DNA of 64,000 nucleotides. Source: Piscicola geometra (Eukaryota; Annelida; Clitellata; Hirudinida; Piscicolidae). The notes under the pieces are model-generated. The model did no database searches. It saw only the letters and a program-made list of their open reading frames with translations, and had not been told where the DNA came from. The stretch lies in NCBI GenBank assembly GCA_943735955.1, contig OX030955.1:7165769-7229768 (forward strand). Reading direction: 5' to 3'. The position numbers and the translations under genes were made by a program. Below are positions 32,990 to 46,189 of the stretch, one piece after another (within the stretch, counting starts at the first letter, position 1; every line of letters starts with the position of its first letter).

Positions 32990-34699
32990 GTCTTTATAGT
33001 GCTTTTGTCTAAAAACTCCATATCTTTTTCTTCACTCCCATTTTCTCTTCTCTTCCTCTGTATCTAGATCGCACCCACACTCTTGGTAACTTAGACCCCT
33101 TCCATCGGGTCCTGTTCTCTACGCTTCCTTCTCCAAGCTGTCTGCCATTCTTCTCTCCACTCTTCATACAACCCACTCTCCAGTAACACGTGCCTCTCAT
33201 TCTCTTCCTCCCCACAAACACACTTCCTATCTTCCTTCTCATACTTCCAGCGCACAATTTCATTATTCCTTACCGTCAAACTATCCCCCCTACACTTCAT
33301 CCTAACTTTCGCTCCATCTGAACCATCTACATCTTTTACCAACTTCCTGCTTTCTGACTTCTCCTCACGGTACTTTTTCAGTCTTTCACTTACCTGTATC
33401 TTATTCCCCCATTCCTCCCTTCCTTTTTGTTGAATCCTTTTCACCAGCTTCTTTCTCCCATCCCTCCGACCTCTCTTTCTGAGACGCCCATCATAAACAC
33501 TCCTGCTCGTGCGATTTTGCCTCCACTTAACATTCGGCTCATAACCTCCACACCCAATTGTTTCTCAAAAGTAGGCTATACCTCTCCACCATTTAGATTT
33601 ATTACCTATCTCTTCTGCACATGCTCTACCTACTCTTCTTACAATATTTTCCCCCTCTAATGTCCCGATGACAAGTCTGTCATAACCTTAGCTTCTCTTT
33701 CCCAGAATGTACTCCAGGCTGTTTCACCATGTGCTACAACATTCCTAACACTAGTCTCTACCCCCCATATCTATCTCCCAAACTTAGTCTGCAAAACCCC
33801 TATCTTCTTTTTCTTCTTAGCTGACCAACCTACTGCTGCAACACCATACATTAACCTTCCTACAATCAAGCTTTTCCATGCCTCCCTGCCCACGATAAAC
33901 CGACTCCCCGATCTTTTTGCTCCATATTTTACCATGCCGGTTAGGCTTCCAACGTTTTTCATCATTTCACTAAATTGATAAATCCCCCCTTTTTTCCCTT
34001 TAAGCCTTAATCCTAAATACCTTACCTCATCACATTTTCGTATTCTTGACATCCGTCCATTCCTATGTTACTAATCAGTTCCAAAACTTTAGATTTTATT
34101 CATTCAGTTCTATTCCATATTCCTCTAACACCTTCAGTACATCTTCTAACACTATCTTCATATTATCTTCTTTTCCCGCCGTCGTTAGCATAAAGTATTT
34201 CTCCAAACCTCCACTCTTTCCTTCTATTCTCCTGGGGCTAGAAGCAGGTTTCATAAGAGAACCTGATTTTTTAAGGTTTTAATGAGTGAGTAGATTACAT
34301 AAAACCATTTTATTATCTAACCTGGTCACACTCGCCATCACTTCCACTTTTCCAACTGAGTAATTTCTGCCAAAGTCTACTGACCAAGAATGGATTGCAG
34401 GTTTACGGCTGTAGATGGTTTGGGCATAAGTGCTTCCATTGCCATCTAAGGCGTGTTTGCCTTCAAATTGTTTGTGCAAACCTTCCGATGCCATCTTTTG
34501 CTTGTATATGGAACTCATCGTCACATTACATCCGGTCAGATTCAGCCATTTTTCTGTGTTGATGTATGCGATGAAACATGTCTTCAAATGGTTGAAAATC
34601 TATGAACTCTTTACAAAGTTTTACAACCAAACGTAATTACAAACCTGCTAGAGTGATCCTAAGACTGAAACATAAAGTGATGAAGAATAAGAGAAACAT
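32554..34699 (-). CDS. Secreted FTP/F5-8C lectin-like protein (partial, exons 1-3)
   Basis: Exon 1 (34699-34645) encodes a signal peptide (MFLLFFITLCFSLRITLA). Exon 2 (34553-34322) carries the start of an FTP/F5-8C fold: ASEGLHKQFEGKHALDGN and SWSVDFGRNYSVGKVEVM, like the 'A.DGN' and 'W.VDLG..Y.I..V' signatures of fucolectin-type domains. Exon 3 (32765-32554) gives a Cys-rich end (CYTVPWK, GQSAASLRTTIPCSASG, ISGNGTNLKVHTVKVY). It stops at a consensus donor (A/GTGAGT), so at least one more exon is expected below 32554. Phases of the three exons agree. About fifteen residues of the usual domain are missing between exons 2 and 3, so a small exon may be hidden. The intron between exons 2 and 3 contains the LINE at 32.96-34.28 kb. 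The family binds sugars or cell surfaces; the ligand here is unknown. Confidence 0.6.
32959..34285 (-). mobile_element. 5'-truncated LINE in an intron
   Basis: Reading on the minus strand from 34285, the pieces include an RT C-terminal segment (IRKCDEVRYLGLRLKGKKGG, 'GREAWKSLIVGRLMYG') and then the same CVCGEE tail as in the copy at 27.1 kb. It ends at 33001 with CACTATAAAG and a (TAC)n tail of about ten triplets (32961-32992 on the plus strand reads GTA). Several frameshifts interrupt it. It has the same orientation as the host gene. Confidence 0.75.
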
Positions 34700-34949
34700 A
34701 ATTTTGTTGTTTTTGGTGTTTATTATTATTTAAATACTTTTTGAACTAACGTCATAAAATTTAAAACGTATTTGTTTCTTAAATGCCATTGAATTGATTA
34801 AAATTAAACATTTTAAGTTTTTAGAAAACTCAATTTTAATTTTTTTCAAGAAATCGTTTATGGGTGAGAAAGAGGGATTGACTGAATATCTTAGATAATG
34901 TGAAATGAACCCACTAAAGTGTTGTACAATTAAACGAAAGAATACTTCC

Positions 34950-36270
34950 ACTTAAAGACTTAAAGTCTTAAACAAAGAGAAAAATGCCAAAACAAAAATC
35001 CGCCAAAAAATGCGCACTTAGATTTTTGCGCAAAATAAAGAAGAGCTCATGAAAATGTAATAGATGCAAAGAGACTATGGAGAGGTTTGTGTATTCCATT
35101 GTTAATTTCTTTAAATGATCAAAATTAAAGTTCAAGAAAAAAAGCTGTTAGACACCTTTTTAGTAATTTCGGGAGAATCGTTTTTAAAACTAGAAAATGT
35201 ATTATTAGAAAATTGAAAATAATAGTGAGCATAGCTAAGATATTGAAGTATTTAATGAAATAAATTGTGTTATTTATCTCTTCATCACTTAGAAACAGTA
35301 TCACAAATTTCTTAACCTGGGCATCTTGTCCTGCTCTCCTTTATTTTTTATATTTCATTTACTATCAAATGTGCCTCTATGAGTAAGGGGGGGGGGACAT
35401 AATCATCGATTTCAAAACGTCCCAAACGTTTGACACAAAAATACCCCCCCCCCCCCACCCACGATTGAAATAACACACAAAATAGGAGGTGTTAAACCTT
35501 TTGTTCACTAGAAAAAAATATATACTTTTTTAACTTGTTTATTTTTATTATTTTTATCTTTCTTGGTTGATACTTTCATTTATTAAAAAAATTTAAACTT
35601 CTTTATTTTAAGTGAAAGAATCATTTTTTGATTTCAACAGGCATAAAAGTTCAAGTCTTTTTCGCTTCTTTCTATAAACCAGCTTTTTTTAAAAAATTTC
35701 TTTTTAAAAAACTTATCTTTTTTTTACTCTAGTTGAGTTTTGACTGCTTTTTGCTTGACCCGTTGCCTTGAAACCTCCGAAAGACGAGATCTGTCCATCT
35801 CTTGGCTGCTGGCTCTTTTATAGGATGATGGATCTACTGACTGCATTCAATTTCTTAGTTTCTTCGGTCTATGGTTCACCTTACCACACTGTTTCTCCAT
35901 TCAAAGGTTGTGTACAAAAAGTGCCATCGATTTTAGAAGCCTGCTCACTGATTGGGTACTTCATAGGTATGGCCTCTTCATCAATGTCCTAGTCTCTCTT
36001 TTGCCTATCTAAAAAGTACCAATTTCAAATATTAAATATTCATGAAATAACCTAGTGAACCATATTCTAAGTGGACGTCATGAATTTCCAATTTTTAGAT
36101 TTTGTCGACCTACTATGAGACAGCATTAGGAGGCAAATATATTTGTATAAATATATATTTTTTATTTAGACTATAGATTGTATATATTTTATACAAACTA
36201 TAGAAAGTATATATATATAAATTATTGAAAATTAATATAACCCAATTATTTAATTTATAATGATTAAAAA
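34950..36270. other. Spacer without an identifiable gene
   Basis: Mostly AT-rich. A G9-10 run at 35389 and a C14 run at 35447 face each other across about 50 bp. A 74-codon plus-strand frame at 35768-35992 (KDEICPSLGCWLFYRMMD) looks like a relic of a repeat, but I cannot name it. Nothing else supported. Confidence 0.4.
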
Positions 36271-36277
36271 ACCGTTA

Positions 36278-36440
36278 GTATTCATTAGCTTTTACATCGG
36301 CTTTATAGCCCCTCATAGTCGAATTGTAAACTAGAAAGCCTAGACCAAAAAAAGTTGAATTTGCAAAAGTAACCTAAAAGCTAAATTTAATTTAGTTAAG
36401 TAAATTTGATTAAATGACAATTCACATTAAAATACAAACT
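36278..36440 (+). repeat. Dispersed repeat, copy 1 (~163 bp)
   Basis: The stretch from TATTCATTAGCTTTTACATC to ATACAAACTG recurs at 45631-45792 in the same orientation with about a dozen differences. No coding frame or terminal repeats. Unclassified dispersed element. Confidence 0.8.
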
Positions 36441-36447
36441 GTTTTTA

Positions 36448-36672
36448 ACCAAGTTTTTAACTTATTAGATTGTTAATTGACTAGTTTTTAACTGATTAGA
36501 TTGTTAATTGACTAGTTTTTAACTGATTAAATTGTTAATTGACTAGTTTTTAACTGATTAGATTGTTAATTGACTAGTTTTTAACTGATTAAATTGTTAA
36601 TTGACTAGTTTTTAACTTATTAGATTGTTAATTGACTAGTTTTTAACCTATTAGATTGTTAATTGATTAGAT
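36448..36672. repeat. 31-bp tandem repeat, about 7 copies
   Basis: The unit is ttaattgactagtttttaac plus tgattagattg. It follows directly on the dispersed repeat. The copy at 45.6 kb lacks this array. Confidence 0.9.
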
Positions 36673-36953
36673 TAGATCGGCCAGTCTTTCACCAGTTAAT
36701 CAGTAATTAGAACAAAAATTAGAACTCAAACATGATAAGATGTGTTTTTTTTATTGCAAGTCTTGAAAGAAGTGATAAGTTTCTCAATTCAAGTGTTCTG
36801 AAAAGAGAAACGATCCTTATTCGCAAGTATTTTCTAAACTATAACTAGAAACACTCAATACTGATAACTTTCCTAATGGTACTCGTGCAAAAATGAATGC
36901 CATTGTGGATCCTTTGCTTATCAGATATGCTCAGATACGAAAGAGTTTGACGG

Positions 36954-36960
36954 TATAAAA
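36954..36960 (+). promoter_or_regulatory. TATA box of the serine protease gene
   Basis: TATAAAA lies 41-47 bp upstream of the ATG at 37001, which implies transcription starting near 36985 and a very short leader. This is typical of highly expressed digestive protease genes. Confidence 0.65.
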
Positions 36961-37000
36961 GAAGTTACGAGCGCTAGTCTCTGAGCCTTCAACTGCCAGC

Positions 37001-38704
37001 ATGAAGTCCTTGCGCCTTCTCTTGCTTGCTGCTCTCTTCCAGCTCAACAATGGTGCCTCACCTTTTCAAAACATTATTGGAAACATAAAACTCTGTTCAT
37101 TCAACTTTTAATATTTGCAGGCGTTTCGCTTGAAGATGCGTTCATCGTGAACGGACAAGAAGCTAAGGTGGATAGTTTAAAGGCTCGCATTGATGACATT
37201 AAAACTTTTGTATATCTTTCAGCCTCAAGCTCAGAGTTTGAAACTTCATTTTTTGAGATAATTTCCAAACCACATAGATTGGGGAGTTTCCTCATCAGTT
37301 GTTGTTGGAGAAAGAAAGACCACCGTCGTGGAGATTCAGCTGCGGTGCCGTTCTCATCAGCCGACACCAAGCCCTGACTGCCGCTCACTGCGTTGAAAGA
37401 ACGTCTGTAGCTTCAACATGTATCTATCTCAAATTGACTGCATAGTTTGAAATAGTCCCATTTTATAAAATGTTTTAGATATTATGTTAATCATTTCAAG
37501 AACTTGTTTGCTTTTTGAAATGTCTTCAAATGTAACGTGCATTAAGTACTAAATAGTTTCCTTGCTAACACAGTCCAGCGAGGGAAATCAGAATAGTTGC
37601 AGGCCTCCACGACAGAAGGAACATGAGCGGTGCTGTCATAGTTGGAGTCACTAAATACGTCATGGTCAGTTGCTTCTTCATCTATCTTCTATTTCTCTTT
37701 CTTCTTCTCACAACTTTTGATATTTTTAAGACTACGTTTATTTCTTAAACGAATAGTTTTCTTATTTAAATAGAATTTAAAATACAAACTTTTAACCCAC
37801 AGCATCCCGCCTACAACAACGGCACAGCAACGTTCAATGACGACATCGCCATCATGACCTTCGATAGGCCAATCTACTACACCTCACTCATCAAGCCAAT
37901 CGTCTGGAACGACGACGAGAATCTCACTTTCGCCGGAGACCGATGCGTGCTCAGTGGATGGGGAAAAAGTAAATCTTATTTCAATCAATCAATCAAATAA
38001 ATTTCTATAGCGCTCTTTCATCAAATTCAAGAACTCAAATCATCATAATCTGCAACCAAAGTTTCAACTCTGTTTCAAAAAGCTTTATGTTCACATCTTT
38101 ACCAATCTAACTGTGTTTTGTTCCTATTTCTTAAGCTTCATAGCAATTGCTTACAGTGTCCAAAAGCCTCAGTCACCAAACATTTTAAAGCAATTTTTAG
38201 AATTTAAAACTTTCTCCCTTTCGCATTAAGTCGTCATTTCGTCAATTAAGTTAATTAAAAAAATTAATTGTGAAATATTTGTTTTTTCAACAGCCGAACA
38301 TAACGTGGTGTCAGAGACTTTAAGGAGAGTCAGTCTGAACATCATTTCAAACGATGAGTGCAAAAAAAGAGCTTCACCTAACCATAGAGTCTACCCAGGC
38401 CACATCTGCACATACGAACCATACTTTGGATCCTGCAGTGTAAGCCTATTTTTTTAAGTCCCCTAGAATAGAAATACATTGTTTTTAGTGATATTTGTTT
38501 ATAAAACACATGCTATTTTGAATTGCTAACCTTCAGGGTGACAGTGGCGGTCCGATGACTTGCCAAAAAGACGGGAAGTCCATTCTAGCTGGCGTCAGTT
38601 CTTTTGGCACGGTCACCGGAGGCACTTGTAACCTAACCTTCCCCAAGGTCTACGCCAGAGTTTCCCACTTCAAGAAGTTTATCCTAGATAACATCGAGAA
38701 CTGA
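37001..38704 (+). CDS. Secreted S1 serine protease (chymotrypsin/elastase-like)
   Basis: Seven exons: 37001-37052, 37121-37167, 37278-37419, 37579-37664, 37803-37968, 38294-38439 and 38537-38704, all with GT-AG sites and matching phases; 268 residues. It has a signal peptide MKSLRLLLLAALFQL, a short propeptide and a mature start at FIVNGQEAKIGEFPHQ. The catalytic triad is His in LTAAHC, Asp in NDDIAIM and Ser in GDSGGP. The residue at chymotrypsin position 189 is Gly (GSCSGDSGGP), not Asp, so trypsin specificity is unlikely and an uncharged or hydrophobic substrate is expected. Other family words are CVLSGWGK and VYARVSHF. It is a complete, apparently functional gene. The intron after exon 5 contains an (AATC)n-tailed 'AGCGC' repeat at about 37980-38045. 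Confidence 0.93.
37980..38045. repeat. Short dispersed repeat with (AATC)n tail
   Basis: AATCAATCAATCAAATAAATTTCTATAGCGCTCTTTC is the mirror of a sequence at about 40985-41052, which reads GAGCGCC...GGGCGCTATACAAATCATTAGTGATTG. These look like 3' ends of one SINE- or LINE-like family. No other part is visible. Confidence 0.5.
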
Positions 38705-39386
38705 GAATCAAATGAAGTTGAATATTGGTCACATGGAACTGATATTAAATGATATATTTCATCATAATCTTTGAATCTTTAACAATTAAATTCTCAAAGT
38801 CTCAAAGCTTTATGAGCTGTCTTTGAAGCCCTTCAAAAAGAGAGAGCAATTAATGTTATGAAAACATTGTACTAGACTACAAATTGACGGAGTTTGGTGT
38901 GGTTGAACTCTCTTAAGATCTTACTGAATCTTTCTAATTACGCAGGTATCGGCTTTAGACTTTTCAGAACCTAGTTAATCTTCGTTCTTTAAAAAAAACT
39001 AAATCTTTTATTTTTTGCGGGTAATTTCTATCTACTCTTTGACCTTTGGCTCTTTAAAACTTATCCATCCTGGGTGAATACAGAATTTAGGAGCAAAAAA
39101 ATGAAAATATGTCAAAATTTATTCATGATCAAAATGTCGCTTTGAAGGGCGAGTCTTAACAAAAGAGAAGATTAAAAAACCTTTCAAACCAGAAAAAAAT
39201 AAGCAGACAATTCAGTTGAATACAGTTATGTGAATCTCGATTTATATAATTAATTTTTAGACCTATGAAATAAAGTCATGTGTTTAGAAGATAAATTTGA
39301 AGAGAGAAAATACCAATGATGTAATGAAGCGCTTGTTAGGAACTATCTTTAGCGATGAGTATGAGAGGCACCACTGACATGCATCG
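38705..39386. other. Spacer downstream of the protease gene
   Basis: AT-rich, no gene seen. ATTAAA at about 38741 is a possible polyadenylation signal for the protease. Confidence 0.45.
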
Positions 39387-39809
39387 ATGCCACCATGCGG
39401 TGTTGTCGCACGTGTGTCAGACGCTAATCCCTGCGCAACAACAACCACCGCTACAACAACTGCAACCAGTACAGCAACTCTCACCATAACAACCACCACA
39501 CATACCACTACAACAACCACCACCACAACACCTACCACTACAACAACCCCTACAACACCTACCACTACAACAACCACAACGCCTACCACCACAATAACCA
39601 CCACCACAACACCTACCACTACAACAGCCACTACAACACCTACCACTACAACCACAACACCTACTACTACACCTACGACCACAACAACAACCACTACTAC
39701 ACCTACCACTACAACACTTACCACTACAACACCTACTACTACAACAACCACTACAATACCTACCACTAGAACCACCACAACAGTTAAACTATTACGGCCT
39801 TTCATTTAG
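39387..39809 (+). CDS. Thr-rich repeat ORF, mucin-like (doubtful)
   Basis: A 140-codon frame starts MPPCGVVARVSDANPC and continues as almost pure Thr with Pro/Ile/Ala. It is written by degenerate ACN codons in 'acaacacctaccact' units, ending in VKLLRPFI. The codon variety is greater than in a plain microsatellite, so an O-glycosylated mucin-type exon is possible. No signal peptide is visible, however, and the opposite strand is open as poly-Val. It could be only a minisatellite. Confidence 0.25.
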   Translation: MPPCGVVARVSDANPCATTTTATTTATSTATLTITTTTHTTTTTTTTTPTTTTTPTTPTTTTTTTPTTTITTTTTPTTTTATTTPTTTTTTPTTTPTTTTTTTTTPTTTTLTTTTPTTTTTTTIPTTRTTTTVKLLRPFI

Positions 39810-39920
39810 CCACAACTACAATGCCACCAAGCATAAAGTGCTAGTCTTTGAATAACGCCTATTATAGTATATTTATATATAGTATATTATATAGTTTATA
39901 ATATAGTATATACTATAGAG

Positions 39921-42708
39921 CAGGGGTGCACAACCTTTTTCAGCCTGAGGGCCAAAATTACTGAGTCCCTGGGCGCCAAGGGCCGCATCAGCGTGCACAT
40001 ATATGACACAATAAAACAACTCAAAGAATGCAAATTTTTAATGAATGTCATAAAAAAATAACGTTATTTAAACATGTATGAATAACTAAATGTAAAAAAA
40101 CTCAAAGAATGCAAGTTTTTAATAAATGTCATAACAAAAAAAATAACGTTATTTAAAAATGTATGAATAACTAAATGTTAGTATTTTAATGAGAAGGTTG
40201 AGCCTGAATGGTTGCAACAACATTGTCAATATTGGGTTTGAGTTCTGTTGCTGCAAGTTTCAAAATCGAACAAAGATTATCATCAGTCAAAGATGATCTC
40301 AGTTTATTTTTATTTGTGTTCATGACTAAAAACGTTTGTTCACACACGTATGTGCTGCCAAATTCAGACAAGATTCGGCAAGCCAAATCTTTGACCGCTC
40401 CATATTTAACTGATCTTTGGTTAGCGGCTGCCATTTTGGCAGCCGCTCAAATAAATTTGTGGAATAAACGGTTTTGGGTATAATATATTAAAATTTTAGA
40501 ATCTAAAGTCTAAATAAAAATTAAATTTAATTAATTAGAATGTTTTTAGTGCAAATGTTGGTTGTTTTGAATCTGTCGAGAATGGCCGCAGCAGACCAAG
40601 ATGGCCGCAGGGAATCAAAGCGCTCAAGGAGAAAGGATAAAGGAGAAAGCTTTCCATAGCAGCAGCAGTACCAGCGTTGGCAAAGACTTCTCCTTCACCC
40701 TCTTTCGCAGCCTCGGCACCAGTGGCAAGACAGAAAATTGAGAAGAATGATGATTGTGTTTTGAGGATGATGTGGTAATGATTGTGCTGTGGTATGAGTG
40801 TTGGTATTGTGGTGATGAAAGAATTTTTTATTTATGGTGATAGTGATTTTTTGGCGGTGATTGTCATGGTGGGGTGGGTGAGGTTGGATTATTGAGGTTG
40901 ATCGTGTGTTTATATATATATTTTAATTTATATATATACATATATTGGTAATGGTCTAAAAACCGTTTTATTTAACAAATTTATTTGAAGAGCGCCTTTG
41001 TTCACTTAGTAAAGGGCGCTATACAAATCATTAGTGATTGATTGATTGATTGAACTGACTTCCATAAAAAGTTAAAACGGAGTTATGCTGATACGCAGAC
41101 TTTAATTCTGGTGAACATTAAAGATCAATGACTTCTAACTGACATTGCTCAGGTACGGATTCTACAACACAAGAGAAAGGGTCACGGATGAAGTTGAATA
41201 AATCCTTATGCTCCCTGAATGCGTCAAAACGTTCATTAAATTCCCTTAGTAACGCTTCACAACTGTCGTGGTATTTATTGAAGTCACATTGGCATTTCTT
41301 CTGAAAAGCTGAACAAAAAGGAAAATGAAATAAATTACCAGATTGCAGATTCGAACAAATCAGCCGTAGCTTCAAGGTGAATGACAGCAGCTCTTGGTAC
41401 ATATCAAAGATGTAGTGATCTTTGCCTTGAAGACGCAGATTCAATTTATTTAAGTGTTCTGTTATGTCTGTCAAAAATGCTAAATCTGCTGACCACTGTT
41501 TGTCTGTGTCTTTGCCTTTGGTAACAAGGAATTCACAGATTTCCTTTCGTAACTCAACAAACCTAGTTAGAACTTTTCCTCGACTCAACCACCTTACACA
41601 AGTGTGATATGAATTGTCGATGGTTAAGTCCTTTTGCTCACTGATTTAAAAACAAATTTCATAACATTATCAAAATTAATGACTCGTGTACACAGTGACT
41701 CTTGATGTATGATGCAGTGGTATGCGTGGATGGTGTCTGTTGGAATTCCTAAGTCTCGTAAATGTGATCGCAGATGAGCAACAAGTCCTAATTCTTTACC
41801 AGTCATGGCGGGTGCACCGTCAGTAGTAACACTACAGAGCTTTGGCCAATGAACGTCAATAACAGATTTCACTCCTTTCAAAATATCTGCACCAGTCGTA
41901 CGTCCACATAGTGAGGCCATTCCTGCTAATTTCTGAGTTAATTTACAGTTCTCATCCACCGCACAAACAAAAACCAAAAGCTTTGCTGTGTCAACGTTAT
42001 CTGTGCTCTCATCTAAGGCAATTGAAAAATACTTGCAAATGGCAAGCTTGTCACGCAAACGTCATTGGATAAATCAACCATCCGGCGCTGGAAAGTCATC
42101 CTTGACAATGGCACTTTGTTGAACAAGTATGTTTTCTCAGGACAGACTTCTTTGCAAATGGCTTGCACGCAGTTTTTGACGAAATCACCATCAGTAAATG
42201 GTCGAGACAATCGCGCAATAATCTGTGCTACGGCACAACCGGCACGAACAAAAGTCTTATTTTCCTTAACTTTTTTTGTAAAAATATTTTGCTCAGATGA
42301 CAATCTTTTTACAAGTTGATCAATTATATTTTTTCTAGCTTCGTCTTTCACATCATCAAACGTAGCAGCGTGTTTGGTTTCATGATGTCTTTTGCAATTG
42401 TAGTCCTTCATTACAGTTCCGGACTCGCGACAAATTAGGCCCAAAGCTGTTCCGTTGAAATGCTGCATTTGTCTATTCTTCATTGAACTGACGATTTTCT
42501 GCTTCAATTTTACGCTTTGACATTCTTACTAAATTATAACAACTCAATTATCGCTCGTTGTTGTTGTTTCAATCGTTTTATTTTAGGAAAGTGCAAACAG
42601 TACTATTAAAAAAGATGGGCGGGTGCGTCGAATTAAAATTCTGTTAGGGCCGCAAATAGTCAAAATGGACAAGTTGTCTGCGGGCCGCATGCGGCTTGTG
42701 CACCTCTG
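39921..42708 (-). mobile_element. hAT element with perfect 8-bp target duplication
   Basis: The left end is CAGGGGTGCACAA and the right end is the reverse of CAGAGGTGCACAA. The host 8-mer CTATAGAG occurs on both sides (39913-39920 and 42709-42716). It is 2.79 kb and contains a broken transposase gene on the minus strand, plus an internal insertion at about 40.45-41.10 kb ending in a SINE-like 'AGGGCGCTATACAAAT...GATTGATTGATTG' tail. The intact target duplication suggests a fairly young insertion. Confidence 0.92.
40186..42507 (-). pseudogene. hAT transposase, frameshifted (GTF2IRD2/SCAND3-type)
   Basis: Four collinear pieces lie in different frames. 42507-42055 has a C2H2-like finger (LICRESGTVMKDYNCKRHHE) and the helical region. 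42058-41640 has the catalytic core start (IALDESTDN, CSVTTDGAPAMTG, HCIIHQESLC). 41620-41118 has SRGKVLTRFVELRKEICEFL and beyond. 40434-40186 has the dimerisation end (GSTYVCEQTFLVMN). Frames change near 42055 and 41630, and about 650 bp of unrelated sequence separates the last two pieces. It cannot make an active enzyme as it stands. Confidence 0.8.
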
Positions 42709-42786
42709 CTATAGAGTATATAAAATAAAATACAGTATATAATAGAGTATACAATATATAGTATATAATATACTATATATTGTCAT

Positions 42787-44758
<1,972 letters not shown>

Positions 44759-44759
44759 G

Positions 44760-45140
44760 TACGTGCTGTCTTGTCTTGCACACGTGCTTCAATATTGAGG
44801 ACACAGGAAAAGATTTCTTAAAATAGTTATTATTTGTTTAATATTCCACCATCCCCACAGCAATCCTCCTAAACTTCCCTCACGACTACTGACACCATCT
44901 TCCGTGTGACTAGTCTCAAGTGCTCCCTCTATCCACGTGCCAATAACTCTTACCATCTTGTCATCTGAATTAGAATTCAAGGCTTAGGCTTGAGAGTTTG
45001 AGAATGACTTTTAAGTTTCTCCAATTTAAACGCAAGTCTTTTATGGTATTGATACAATATATGACGCGAGGTTTATTTCATGAGACGAGTTCTATATAGC
45101 GCGAGTTCTGGATGGTGTGGGTTCTATGCAACAAAGAACA
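44760..45140. other. No further exon seen
   Basis: This is expected to continue the unrecognised gene, but I see no exon with a matching phase. AATAAA on neither strand is convincing. Confidence 0.35.
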
Positions 45141-45249
45141 AAAAAGAGTTAATATACAAAGGATGAAAACTATCGTCTTGGAAACAAAACATGTGAGCGG
45201 GTTAAAAATATCTTAGTTTTTGAAAACTATCCAAAAAAACAGTGTCAAA

Positions 45250-45387
45250 TACAAGAAAATAATTTATACACAAGTGGTAACAGTTTGGAATAGCTTGCCT
45301 GATGAGAAAGTAAAAGCTGAAAATACAGATAAATTTAAAATAAAATTAGATAAGTACTGGGAAAACCATCCCATGATGTACAACTAA
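45250..45387 (+). mobile_element. CR1/L2-type LINE 3' remnant
   Basis: A plus-strand frame reads VVTVWNSLPDEKVKAENTDK and then FKIKLDKYWENHP to a stop. This matches the usual pol C-terminus 'WN.LP..VV.A.....FK..LDK.W'. Upstream the frame is lost. Confidence 0.65.
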
Positions 45388-45394
45388 CAATGCG

Positions 45395-46185
45395 ATTATG
45401 ACATAATAACAAAAAATTAATGTATATACATACACATAAATATATTTTATTTGAAATTATAATTATTTTATACTTATTACATATTTTTCTAATGTTTATT
45501 CATTTATTATATATATGTAATGTATATGCATATGGGTATATAAATGTTTTTTGTTTAGAAAAATATAAATACCCATTATAGAGGTCAAAAGATCTGCGTG
45601 ATTTTTAGCTCCCTAAACTAAACTAAACTATTATTCATTAGCTTTTACATCGGCTTTATAACACCTCATAGTCGAAATGAAAACTAGAAAGCCTAGAAGA
45701 AAAAAAGTTGAATTTGCAAAAGTAACCTAAAAGCTAAATTTAACTTAGTTATGTAAATTTTATTAAATGACAATTCCCATTAAAATACAAACTGGTGTAT
45801 TTCTTTAAATAACTGAGCAAGTTTGACGATAAATACAAAGCTTAAATGGCATTTTTTATCAAATAAAATATAATTTTATCTTAGGGAACTAAGCATTCCA
45901 TCTTGGGAACTCAGTTTCTCAAGATGGAATTTTTTAGTGTTAAGTTTGAATAAAAAAAATTGTTTTTATTTATTTATTCTTATGTTTGAGTTCACACAAA
46001 TTTAAATGATTTCCTACTCAATTGAGCTATGAGGGTACATAAAAATTTTCCGTCTTGCGCAACCTCCCCCTATAAGAAACCCTTGAAGCAATATCAATAA
46101 ATCAAAAATAAAAACATTTGATGGGGACGATGTAGCTCTCGGTACTGGTCTTTATATTTTAAAAAGAAATGAGTTTTTATATATT
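45395..46185. other. AT-rich spacer with a dispersed repeat copy
   Basis: Only the second copy of the dispersed repeat (45631-45792) is recognisable. TATATA-rich DNA occurs at 45420-45540. No gene. Confidence 0.5.
45631..45792 (+). repeat. Dispersed repeat, copy 2 (~162 bp)
   Basis: Same orientation as 36278-36440 and about nine-tenths identical by eye. The following 31-bp tandem repeat of copy 1 is absent here. Confidence 0.8.
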
Positions 46186-46189
46186 CAGA

